Below are positions 43,520 to 51,115 of a DNA stretch of 64,000 nt, piece by piece (position 1 is the stretch's first letter; every line of letters starts with the position of its first letter). The notes beneath the pieces are model-generated. The model ran no database searches. It was not told where the DNA came from and was given only the letters and a program-made list of their open reading frames with translations. The stretch lies in NCBI RefSeq assembly GCF_018614095.1, contig NZ_JAGGOY010000016.1, forward strand, positions 180,313-244,312. Direction: 5' to 3'. Made by a program: the position numbers and the translations under genes. Source of the DNA: Streptomyces sp. ISL-87 (lineage in GTDB: Bacteria; Actinomycetota; Actinomycetes; Streptomycetales; Streptomycetaceae).

Positions 43520-43831
43520 GTGGAGGTACGGGAGGTCGCGCTGCGGGCCGGTGAGTCGTACGAGCTGCGGCTCACCGGGCGCGGGGCGCGCGGGTACGTG
43601 TGGATCTGGCAGGTGACGGGGGACGCCGACGCGGTCTCGGTGCGCGAGGGCCCGCCCCCGGCGCCGCGGGAGGTCCTGCCCGGCGCCTCCGTCGAGCTGG
43701 TGTACGTCGTCCACGGCCGCTGCCCGGGCGGGCGGGCCCGGATCCGCTTCGCGCAGATCCGGCCGCCGTACCCGGACGAGGCACCGTACGACGAATTCGT
43801 GCTGGAGGTCGCCGTCACCGGCGGGGACTGA
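43520..43831 (+). CDS. Chagasin-like cysteine protease inhibitor (I42 family)
   Basis: 103 residues from GTG 43520, which follows GAAGGGG by eight bases. The immunoglobulin-like I42 pattern is readable: GESYELRL opening; TGRGARGYVW (residues 19-28) at the position of the NPTTGYxW loop; and FAQIRPPYPDEAPYDEFVLEV with the RPW/F loop as RPPY (81-84). Chagasins block C1A proteases, and the gene directly follows one. Like the protease it lacks a signal peptide, so an intracellular safeguard is plausible. The canonical loop residues are only partly conserved. Confidence 0.72.
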   Translation: MEVREVALRAGESYELRLTGRGARGYVWIWQVTGDADAVSVREGPPPAPREVLPGASVELVYVVHGRCPGGRARIRFAQIRPPYPDEAPYDEFVLEVAVTGGD

Positions 43832-44972
43832 GCGCCCAGTGCTGTACGGATTCCAGCGGGCCCCGGTCGAAGCGCCGCAGCCAGAGCCGCGAGCAGGCCG
43901 CCAGGGTGAGGGCGACCGCCGCCCACAGGCCCATCACCCACCAGGGGCCGGCCCCGGCCAGCCGGTCGGCCAGGCCGAGCCCGATGCCGTAGCAGAGCAG
44001 CACGCAGAGCAGGTTCTGGCCGACGTAGCAGGACAGGGCCGTGCGGCCGACGGAGCCGAGGCCGGCGGTGAGGGCCTGGGGGACGCGGAAGCGGTCGAGG
44101 GCGACGCCGATCAGGCCGATGTACCCGACGGCGATCAGCGGGGCGATGCCGTAGCGGCCCAGGACGAAGAAGTCGTCGCCGCCGAGCACGGCGGCGGCGC
44201 CCAGCGGGAGCCCGAGGCCCAGCCCCCAGGCGGCCATCCGGACCCGGATCCGGCGCCCCGCGCGGGTCGGGGCGAAGGCGCCCGCACGGTGCAGCCGGAC
44301 GCCGAGGAGGAAGAGGAAGACCAGCAGCCCGAAGGAGAAGACGGGCTCGATGCGCAGCGCGAGGGCGTGGTCGAGGCGGAAGCGGATCTGGTCGACGTAG
44401 CCGCCGTGGGCGTAGAGCCGCACGGCGTCGGCGTCGGGGGTCTTGGGGCCGGAATCCGGCTTGGCAACGTCGGCGAGCGTCACCAGCCCGATGAGAGTCA
44501 GGTGCACCGCGCCCGCCGCCCACATCACGCCGCGCCGCACCCGCTCGGAGCGGGCCAGCAGCCAGGCGACGAGCAGTGCGGTGACGGCGTAGCCCATCAG
44601 CACGTCCCAGGCGAAGACGAGGACGAAGTGGACGGTGCCTTCGAGGAAGAGGAAGGCGGCGCGCCGCGGGTAGCGGCCCGGCCACGGGTCGCCGCGGCGC
44701 GCCGCGGAGTCGTACTGGATGGCCAGGCCCACTCCGAACAGGATCGTCAGGAGGGACAGGAACTTGCCGTCGGCGAGGAAGCGGAAGACGGTCTCGGCCG
44801 GGTTCGCGGTGGTCGGGTCCAGGCCCCCCTGGAGCACGCTCCACTCCGATCCGGGCGAGGCGAAGATCCAGACGTTGGTCATGAGCGTGCCGAGGATGGC
44901 GGCGCCGCGCAGGACGTCGAGCAGGGGCAGGCGGGTCGCGGTCGCGGGCGGGGTGAGGAGGGTTTCGGCCAT
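43815..44972 (-). CDS. DUF418 polytopic membrane protein
   Basis: 385 residues with about ten TM helices. It begins RLPLLDVLRGAAILGTLMTNVWIF, the standard opening of the DUF418/YeiB family. DUF418 itself is near the C-terminus (VGYIGLIGVALDRF, GSVGRTALSCYVGQNLLCVLLCYGIGLGL). Family role unknown, possibly transport or acyltransfer at the membrane. The 3' end overlaps the inhibitor gene by 17 bases tail to tail. ATG 44972 (MAETLLTPP) is chosen over upstream shadow codons. Confidence 0.85.
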   Translation of the reverse strand: MAETLLTPPATATRLPLLDVLRGAAILGTLMTNVWIFASPGSEWSVLQGGLDPTTANPAETVFRFLADGKFLSLLTILFGVGLAIQYDSAARRGDPWPGRYPRRAAFLFLEGTVHFVLVFAWDVLMGYAVTALLVAWLLARSERVRRGVMWAAGAVHLTLIGLVTLADVAKPDSGPKTPDADAVRLYAHGGYVDQIRFRLDHALALRIEPVFSFGLLVFLFLLGVRLHRAGAFAPTRAGRRIRVRMAAWGLGLGLPLGAAAVLGGDDFFVLGRYGIAPLIAVGYIGLIGVALDRFRVPQALTAGLGSVGRTALSCYVGQNLLCVLLCYGIGLGLADRLAGAGPWWVMGLWAAVALTLAACSRLWLRRFDRGPLESVQHWALSPRR

Positions 44973-45117
44973 GACTTCAGCGTCGGGGGGCGCGGGGCCC
45001 CGTACGTCCTGCGGGTGGACGAAGCGGGAGTACATCCTTCGATGCAGTCGGGGGCGGGAGGCGTCCACATCGCGGACAGGGAGACGGTTGCACCTCTCAT
45101 GTATCTATCCTGTGCGC

Positions 45118-45813
45118 ATGCCGGCCACCGCAAGTACCGCCACCGCAAGTACCGCCACCGCAAGTACCGCCACCCCAAGCGCCGTCACCGCGGCCGACCG
45201 CGTCTACCGGCACGTCAAGCAGGGCGTACTCGACCGCCGTTACGAGGGCGGTGTGCTCCTCACCGAGGGTGAGGTCGCCGAGGCCGTCGGGGTGTCCCGT
45301 ACGCCGGTGCGCGAGGCGCTGCTGCGGCTGGAGACCGAGGGGCTGCTGAAGCTGTACCCGAAGAAGGGCGCGCTGGTCCTGCCGGTCTCCGCGCAGGAGA
45401 TCGCCGATGTGATCGAAACCCGTCTGCTGGTCGAGGAGTTCACGGTACGCAGGGCCGTGCCGGCGCCGCCCGGCCTGCTGGACCGGCTCGCCGCGCTGGT
45501 CGAGGAGCAGCGCCGGCACGCCGCCGAGGGCGACCTCGCGGCGGTGATGGCCGCCGACCGGGGCTTCCACGCGGAGATCGTGCGCAGCGCCGGGAACCAG
45601 ATCCTGTGCCGGCTGTACGACCAACTGCGCGACCGGCAGCTGCGGATGGGCGTGGCGCTGCTGCACGCGCACCCCGACCGGATCGAGCGGTCGCTGGCCG
45701 AGCACGCCGAGATCCTGGACGCGCTGCGGGCCGGGGACGCGGAGACGGCCGCCGCGGCGGTACGGGCGCACGTGGGCCGGGTCGAGGCGCTGGTGCGGGG
45801 GGCCGCCCGATGA
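45118..45813 (+). CDS. GntR-family regulator (FCD/FadR subgroup)
   Basis: 231 residues. Winged helix VYRHVKQGVLDRRYEGGVLL ... VAEAVGVSRTPVREALLRLETEGLL, then an FCD ligand domain (VIETRLLVEEFTVRRAV, AVMAADRGFHAEIVRSAGN, LAEHAEILDALRAGD). The N-terminal leader is a three-fold 15-bp repeat (45127-45171, TAS-TA units). It overlaps the MFS gene by four bases (ATGA) and likely controls it; the ligand may be the MFS substrate. Confidence 0.9.
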   Translation: MPATASTATASTATASTATPSAVTAADRVYRHVKQGVLDRRYEGGVLLTEGEVAEAVGVSRTPVREALLRLETEGLLKLYPKKGALVLPVSAQEIADVIETRLLVEEFTVRRAVPAPPGLLDRLAALVEEQRRHAAEGDLAAVMAADRGFHAEIVRSAGNQILCRLYDQLRDRQLRMGVALLHAHPDRIERSLAEHAEILDALRAGDAETAAAAVRAHVGRVEALVRGAAR

Positions 45814-47138
45814 GCGCCGCCCCGCCGGTGGTCAAGGACCCGCCCGGCGGGCGGAAGGCCGTGGCCGTCTGGTCGATCGGCGTCGCCGTGTACTTCGTGG
45901 CGGTGATCTTCCGTACCAGCCTGGGCGTGGCCGGACTGGACGCCGCCGACCGCTTCCACGTCAACGCCTCGGCGCTCGCTACCTTCTCCCTGCTCCAGCT
46001 GCTGGTCTACGCGGGGATGCAGATCCCGGTGGGGCTGATGGTGGACCGGCTGGGCACGAAGAAGGTGCTGACGCTGGGGGCGGTGCTGTTCACCGCGGGC
46101 CAGCTCGGCTTCGCGCTGTCCCCCTCGTACGGGATGGCGCTGGCGGCCCGCGCCCTGCTGGGCTGCGGGGACGCCATGACCTTCATATCCGTACTCCGGC
46201 TGGGCACCCGGTGGTTCCCGGCCCGGCAGGGTCCGGTGATGGCGCAGCTGGCCGGGCTGGTGGGGATGGCGGGCAACCTGGTCTCCACGCTGGTGCTCGC
46301 GCCGGTGCTGCACGGGGTGGGCTGGATGCCGGCGTTCGCGGGCAGCGCGGTGGCGGGGCTGATCGTCCTGGTCCCGCTGACACTTTTCCTGCGGGACCAC
46401 CCGGAGGGGCACGAACCGGCTGCGCCGGTGGCGTCGGTGGCGTCGGGAGGCGGGGGCTTCGTCCGCCGCCAGATCGCGGACTCCTGGAGGGAACCCGGTA
46501 CCCGCCTCGGCCTGTGGGTGCACTTCACCACGCAGTTCCCGGCGATGGTGTTCCTGCTGCTGTGGGGGATGCCGTTCCTGGTCGAGGCGCAGGGGCTGTC
46601 GCGCACCACCGCGGGTGGGCTGATGACGCTGGTGGTGGCCTCGAACATGGCGTTCGGCCTGGTCTACGGCCAGATCGTGGGCCGCCGGCAGTCGTCCAGG
46701 ATCCCGCTGGCGCTGGGCACGGTCGGCCTCACGGCCGTGCTGTGGGGATCGGTGCTGCTCTACCCGGGCGACCGGGCGCCCATGGCACTGCTCATCGCGC
46801 TGTGCGTCGTCCTCGGTACGTGCGGACCGGCGTCGATGATCGGCTTCGACTTCGCCCGCCCGGCGAATCCCGCGGAGCGTCAGGGGACGGCGTCGGGGAT
46901 CACCAACATGGGTGGTTTCCTCGCGTCGATGACGACGCTGCTGGCGGTGGGCGTCCTGCTGGACGCCACCGGCGACAACTACCGCATCGCGTTCTCATCC
47001 ATCTTCGCCCTGGAGCTGCTGGGCACGGCCCAGATCCTCCGCCTCCGAGGCCGAGCCCTTGCCCGCGAGCGGACCCGCCAGTCCGCCGCCGTCCCGGCCC
47101 GGAGACTCCCCGAATCCCCGGCCACGGCGCCCGCGTAG
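45810..47138 (+). CDS. MFS transporter
   Basis: 442 residues, 12 predicted TM helices. MFS motif A-like GLMVDRLGTKKVL follows the second TM, and a related QIVGRRQSSR follows the eighth. The sequence is nearest in style to nitrate/oxalate-like or sugar-acid permeases, but no substrate can be assigned. Translationally coupled to the GntR gene. A hairpin at 47144-47181 ends the transcript. Confidence 0.88.
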   Translation: MSAAPPVVKDPPGGRKAVAVWSIGVAVYFVAVIFRTSLGVAGLDAADRFHVNASALATFSLLQLLVYAGMQIPVGLMVDRLGTKKVLTLGAVLFTAGQLGFALSPSYGMALAARALLGCGDAMTFISVLRLGTRWFPARQGPVMAQLAGLVGMAGNLVSTLVLAPVLHGVGWMPAFAGSAVAGLIVLVPLTLFLRDHPEGHEPAAPVASVASGGGGFVRRQIADSWREPGTRLGLWVHFTTQFPAMVFLLLWGMPFLVEAQGLSRTTAGGLMTLVVASNMAFGLVYGQIVGRRQSSRIPLALGTVGLTAVLWGSVLLYPGDRAPMALLIALCVVLGTCGPASMIGFDFARPANPAERQGTASGITNMGGFLASMTTLLAVGVLLDATGDNYRIAFSSIFALELLGTAQILRLRGRALARERTRQSAAVPARRLPESPATAPA

Positions 47139-47143
47139 GCGGA

Positions 47144-47181
47144 GGCGGGCAGCGCCCTGCGGGGGCCGCCCCCTGCCCGCC
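47144..47181. terminator. Hairpin between convergent MFS and maleylpyruvate-isomerase-like genes
   Basis: GGCGGGCAG (47144-47152) pairs with CTGCCCGCC (47173-47181); an inner GGGG/CCCC pairing shortens the loop. It starts 6 bases after the MFS stop. Confidence 0.65.
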
Positions 47182-47203
47182 CGTGCCCGCCCTTCCACCG
47201 CTC

Positions 47204-48034
47204 CTACGGGGTGACGGCGAAGTGGGTCAGGATCGCCTCCGCCAGGGCGGGGTCGCCCTCGGCCTTCACCCGGTCGGCCACCGCGTGGGCGCGGACGCGG
47301 CCCGCCGCGAGGCGTACGTACGTCTCCCACTCCATCGTCAGCGAGACCGCCGGGCCCAGTGACGGCGCATTGTCCAGCGTCCCCCGCCCCTCCCCGTCGA
47401 CCCGTACCGTCCGCATGAACTCCAGCGGGCCGTGCACGTCGAGCACCACCGCCGAGTTCGCCGGCGCACCCGCCGCGTGCGCGACCACCTTCGGCAGCCC
47501 GGCGAGGAGGACGTCCCGCGCGACGTGCGCACCCGGCGAGTCCCAGTTCCCCGGCACGCCCAGCGCCGTCCGCAGGTCCTGTTCGTGGATCCACACGTCG
47601 AACGCACGCAGCCGCAGCGCGAACTCCAGCGTCACCTGGTCGCCCAGCGGACCCCGCACCATCGTGGCCGGATCCCGCTTCTCGTTCCGCAGCTGACGCG
47701 ACCGGCGGATGATCGTGTACTCCAGCTCCGAGGTCATCTCCGGCGCGGTGTGGTGACGTCGTACGTCGACCTGCACCTCCATGTACCGGCTGAACTCGTC
47801 CACCACGTGGCGCAGATCCCGCGCGACGGTGTGGATCGGCCGCGGGTCCCCGAGCTGTTCGCACTCGATGCCGATGATGTGTGACACCACATCACGGACG
47901 GACCAGCCGGGGCACGGGGTGGCCCGGTTCCACTCGCCCTCCGTCAGGGGGAGGACCAGCTCGGATATCGCCTCGATGGAGTGCGTCCACGCGTCGGCAT
48001 AGGGCTGGAGGCTGGGATGCGGCTGGACGGTCAA
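47204..48034 (-). CDS. Maleylpyruvate isomerase N-terminal (DinB-like, mycothiol-type) protein
   Basis: 276 residues. The metal/thiol-binding four-helix domain is recognisable by WTHSIEAISELVLPLTEGEWNRATPCPGWSVRDVVSHIIGIE. The C-terminal part has RAFDVWIHEQDLRTALGVPG, a hallmark of actinobacterial MDMPI proteins. Reaction unknown. The start is taken as TTG 48034 (TTG-ACC-GTC), because GAGGGG lies five bases upstream and relatives begin TVQPHP. GTG 48115 would add 27 atypical residues. Confidence 0.8.
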   Translation of the reverse strand: MTVQPHPSLQPYADAWTHSIEAISELVLPLTEGEWNRATPCPGWSVRDVVSHIIGIECEQLGDPRPIHTVARDLRHVVDEFSRYMEVQVDVRRHHTAPEMTSELEYTIIRRSRQLRNEKRDPATMVRGPLGDQVTLEFALRLRAFDVWIHEQDLRTALGVPGNWDSPGAHVARDVLLAGLPKVVAHAAGAPANSAVVLDVHGPLEFMRTVRVDGEGRGTLDNAPSLGPAVSLTMEWETYVRLAAGRVRAHAVADRVKAEGDPALAEAILTHFAVTP

Positions 48035-48183
48035 CGGGACCCCTCGCGTGCTGTTCAGTGGCGCGTTTTCTGGAAGCGTGTGGACTGTTTCCAAAACTAC
48101 GCTGCCGGTGAGCACCCCGGCAGTGCTTTCGTGTGACGATCGTAGGCCCGAGTTGACGGCTTGAATGCCAGGACGGTGGTAGT

Positions 48184-48963
48184 GTGCGCGCCTCGCTGAT
48201 CCAAATCGCGGTGAATGACGGGGAGTCGGTCGCTTCGCGACGGGCCCGGGCGGCCGATCTCGTCCGGGAACAGGCAGGTTCGGATCTGGTGGTTCTGCCC
48301 GAACTGTGGACCGTGGGTGCCTTCGCCTACGAACTCTTCGAGACCGAGGCCGAACCGCTCGACGGCCCCACCTACCGGGCGATGTCCAAGGCCGCGAGCG
48401 ACGCCGGGGTCTGGCTGCACGCCGGCTCGGTGGTCGAGCGGGCGGGCGACGGCTCGCTCTACAACACCGCCCTGGTGATCTCCCCGGCGGGCGAGCTGGC
48501 CGCGACCTACCGCAAGATCCACCGCTTCGGCTTCGACCAGGGCGAGGCGGTGCTGATGTCGGCCGGTGAATCCCTGACCACGGTGTCCCTGCCGGAGCAG
48601 ACCCTCGGCATCGCCACCTGCTACGACCTGCGCTTCCCGGAACTGTTCCGCGGCCTGGTCGACGCCGGGGCCACCACGATGGTCGTGGCCGCGGGCTGGC
48701 CGGCCCGCCGCCGGTCCCACTGGACCCTGCTGAACAGGGCGCGGGCGGTGGAGGACCAGTCGTACGTCCTGGCCTGCGGGCTGGCCGGGACCCACGCGGG
48801 CGTCGAGCAGGCCGGGCACAGCCTGGTGGTGGACCCGTGGGGCGAGACCCTGGCGGAGGCGGGCCCGGGCGAGGGCGTCCTGACGGTGGACCTGGACCCG
48901 TCGAAGGTCGCCGAGACCCGGGAGCAGTTCCCGGCGCTGAAGGACCGCCGCCTGGGGCGCTGA
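48184..48963 (+). CDS. Carbon-nitrogen hydrolase (nitrilase superfamily)
   Basis: 259 residues. The catalytic triad is visible: Glu40 in VVLPELWTVG, Lys in AATYRKIHRFGF, Cys in IATCYDLRFPELFR. Family amidases hydrolyse omega-amides or similar small amides; substrate uncertain. GTG 48184 gives MRASLIQIAVNDGES; the leader is short with no strong ribosome site. Confidence 0.9.
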   Translation: MRASLIQIAVNDGESVASRRARAADLVREQAGSDLVVLPELWTVGAFAYELFETEAEPLDGPTYRAMSKAASDAGVWLHAGSVVERAGDGSLYNTALVISPAGELAATYRKIHRFGFDQGEAVLMSAGESLTTVSLPEQTLGIATCYDLRFPELFRGLVDAGATTMVVAAGWPARRRSHWTLLNRARAVEDQSYVLACGLAGTHAGVEQAGHSLVVDPWGETLAEAGPGEGVLTVDLDPSKVAETREQFPALKDRRLGR

Positions 48964-49093
48964 GGCCTGCCTTCCGGATCAGGGCGGGCCCGCGTCGTCC
49001 TCCCTGCCCTCCCGTAGTCGTCCCCGATGGCCAGCAGTTTGTCCCGTACGAGGTACTTCATGCACTGATCGCTGCCCCCGATAGGTTGCGGCC

Positions 49094-49912
49094 ATGCCTC
49101 TCCTCTATGTGACAGACCTGGCGTATCCGGCGCGCGGCCGCCGCTACGGCGACGAGGACGTATTCCTCACCTCGCGGCTGCGCGAGCACTTCCCGATTGC
49201 GCTGTGCCATCCGCTGGACGCGCAGGCCCTGATGCCGGGCTTCGACGCCGTGATCGTCCGCAACAGCGGCCCCGTCCTGCACTACCAGGAGGCCTACGAC
49301 GCCTTCCGCGCGGCCGCCCTCGCCTCCGGGACCCGCGTCTACAACCCGCTCACGGGCCGCGGCGACATGGCGGGCAAGCAGTACCTCCTCGACCTGACGG
49401 AGGCCGGCTACCCGGTGATCCCGACCATCGACGACCCGGCCCGGCTGGCACTCCTCCCGGACGTCCCCTCGTACGCGGTCAAGCCCAAGCAGGGCGCGGA
49501 CTCCATCGGTCTCACCTTCACCCCGCACCCGGCCGGCCCGCCGGGGGAGATCCTCATCCAGCCGCGGATCGACTTCACCTACGAGGTGTCGTTCTACTTC
49601 GTCGACGACGCCTTCCAGTACGCCCTCTACGCCCTCTACGCCCCCGACCCGGCGCGCCGCTGGGAGCTGCAGCCCTACGAGCCCACCCCGGCGGATCTCT
49701 CCTTCGCCCGCGCCTTCATCGAGTGGAACACCTTGGCCCACGGCATCCAGCGGGTGGACGCCTGCCGCGCGCCATCGGGCGAACTCCTCCTGGTCGAGCT
49801 GGAGGACTTGAACCCCTACCTCTCCCTGGACCTGCTCCCGGCCGACGTCCAGGACGGCTTCATCACATCCCTCACGGAATCCCTCCACTCCTTCCTCACC
49901 GCATCCGCCTGA
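49094..49912 (+). CDS. ATP-grasp-like protein (GshB/RimK type)
   Basis: 272 residues. Opens MPLLYVTDLAYPARGRRYGDED. The middle has AVIVRNSGPVL, YNPLTGRGDMAGKQYLLDLTEAGYPVIPT and a probable ATP-binding lysine in YAVKPKQGADSIG. The C-terminal metal-binding acid cluster is ELLLVELEDLNPYLSLD. It looks like a small ATP-grasp ligase, shorter than most. The ligated substrates are unknown. Confidence 0.7.
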   Translation: MPLLYVTDLAYPARGRRYGDEDVFLTSRLREHFPIALCHPLDAQALMPGFDAVIVRNSGPVLHYQEAYDAFRAAALASGTRVYNPLTGRGDMAGKQYLLDLTEAGYPVIPTIDDPARLALLPDVPSYAVKPKQGADSIGLTFTPHPAGPPGEILIQPRIDFTYEVSFYFVDDAFQYALYALYAPDPARRWELQPYEPTPADLSFARAFIEWNTLAHGIQRVDACRAPSGELLLVELEDLNPYLSLDLLPADVQDGFITSLTESLHSFLTASA

Positions 49913-49940
49913 TGTCAGACCCGGGTGCCACCCTCGTCCC

Positions 49941-50462
49941 ATGGACAAGCAGACGTTCTGGAAGCTGATCGAGACGGCCCGCGCGGACGCGGAGGCGGAC
50001 CGGGTGGCGGCGCGCGCGGCGGAGCTGCTGGCGGACTCCCCGGCGGCCGAGATAGCCGCCGCCCAGCAGGTGCTGTGGGATCTGCTGGCGGACTCCTACA
50101 GAGCCCCGCTCTGGGCCGCGGCGTATGTGATCAACGGCGGCTGCTCCGACGACGGCTTCGACTACTTCCGCGGCTGGCTCCTCACCCAGGGCGAGACGGC
50201 CTTCACCCGCGCCCTGGCCGACCCGGACTCCCTCGCCGACCACCCGGCGGTCCGCGCGGCGGCCTCCGAGGGCGTGGAGCTCTGGGACGAGGAGGCCCTC
50301 TCCATAGCCTGGACCGCCTACGAGTCCGCCACCGGCCGCGAACTCCCGTCGGACTCCTTCACCATCAGCTACCCGGACCTCGACCCGGCCTGGTCCTTCG
50401 ACTTCGACGACGCCGAGGAGACCGCCTCCCGCCTGCCCCGCCTGAGCGCCCTCTTCGGCTAG
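49941..50462 (+). CDS. DUF4240 domain protein
   Basis: 173 residues starting MDKQTFWKLIETAR, the standard DUF4240 opening, with AAYVINGGCSDDGFDYFRGWLLTQG and YESATGRELP. The family is of unknown function and frequent in Streptomyces. Its stop overlaps the stop of the convergent Uma2 gene by four bases. Confidence 0.88.
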   Translation: MDKQTFWKLIETARADAEADRVAARAAELLADSPAAEIAAAQQVLWDLLADSYRAPLWAAAYVINGGCSDDGFDYFRGWLLTQGETAFTRALADPDSLADHPAVRAAASEGVELWDEEALSIAWTAYESATGRELPSDSFTISYPDLDPAWSFDFDDAEETASRLPRLSALFG

Positions 50463-51013
50463 AACCCGCTGGTGTCGAGAACGAGGTCGAACGGCGCCGG
50501 CAGGCGGACCGGCGTCCCGAACGAGTGCGGCCCGTCGACCTTCGTGTAGCCGAGCCGCCCCGGCCCGGCGAACAGCGTGACGGTCTTCTCTACCCGGTCG
50601 ACCAGGAGGTACAGGGGTGCGCCGTACTCGGCGTACCGCTTGCGCTTGACGACACGGTCGGTCTCGGCGTTGGACTCCGAGGTGACCTCGACGATCAGGA
50701 GGGTCTGATCGGGCTGCAATGCCGAGCCGCCGTGTGCGAGGTCATCGGGAACGACCGCGATGTCGGGCACGTACCAGTTCGGCGACCCTGGCAGATCGAG
50801 ATTTCCTGAGCCCTCTACACAGCCGAGTTCGTCCACTCTCCCCTCGATCTGGCGGCGTACGAGCTTGGCTGACCGCTCGTGGTCCCAACTCGGCGTCACG
50901 TTGCTGATGACCCCTTCGATGATCTCGGTACGGTCCCCGCTGTGGTGCTGGATGGCGTACTTCAGCGCGTGCTCGGGGTCGATGCCCTCGCTGTAGTCGT
51001 GCGCGGTGGTCAT
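50459..51013 (-). CDS. Uma2-family (PD-(D/E)XK-like) protein
   Basis: 184 residues. Restriction-endonuclease-like fold: PDIAVV, then TLLIVEVTSESNAETDRVVKRKRYAEYGAPLYLLVD, with the catalytic-type Asp and E-V-x-S region. Uma2 proteins are multi-copy in Streptomyces and of unproven activity. ATG 51013. Confidence 0.9.
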   Translation of the reverse strand: MTTAHDYSEGIDPEHALKYAIQHHSGDRTEIIEGVISNVTPSWDHERSAKLVRRQIEGRVDELGCVEGSGNLDLPGSPNWYVPDIAVVPDDLAHGGSALQPDQTLLIVEVTSESNAETDRVVKRKRYAEYGAPLYLLVDRVEKTVTLFAGPGRLGYTKVDGPHSFGTPVRLPAPFDLVLDTSGF

Positions 51014-51115
51014 GCCGGACGCCTCCTTCGCTGCTTGCGGCCAGCGTCCCACGGGGGGCCGCCGCCCGTCGTCACCCTTGCGGGTGCACATGGCTGGGGG
51101 TGGCACCCTTGTTCC

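Noticed and set aside
45080..45120. Sigma-70 promoter TTGCAC/TATCCT in front of the GntR gene
   Set aside because: The spacer is only 12 bases, too short for a normal promoter.
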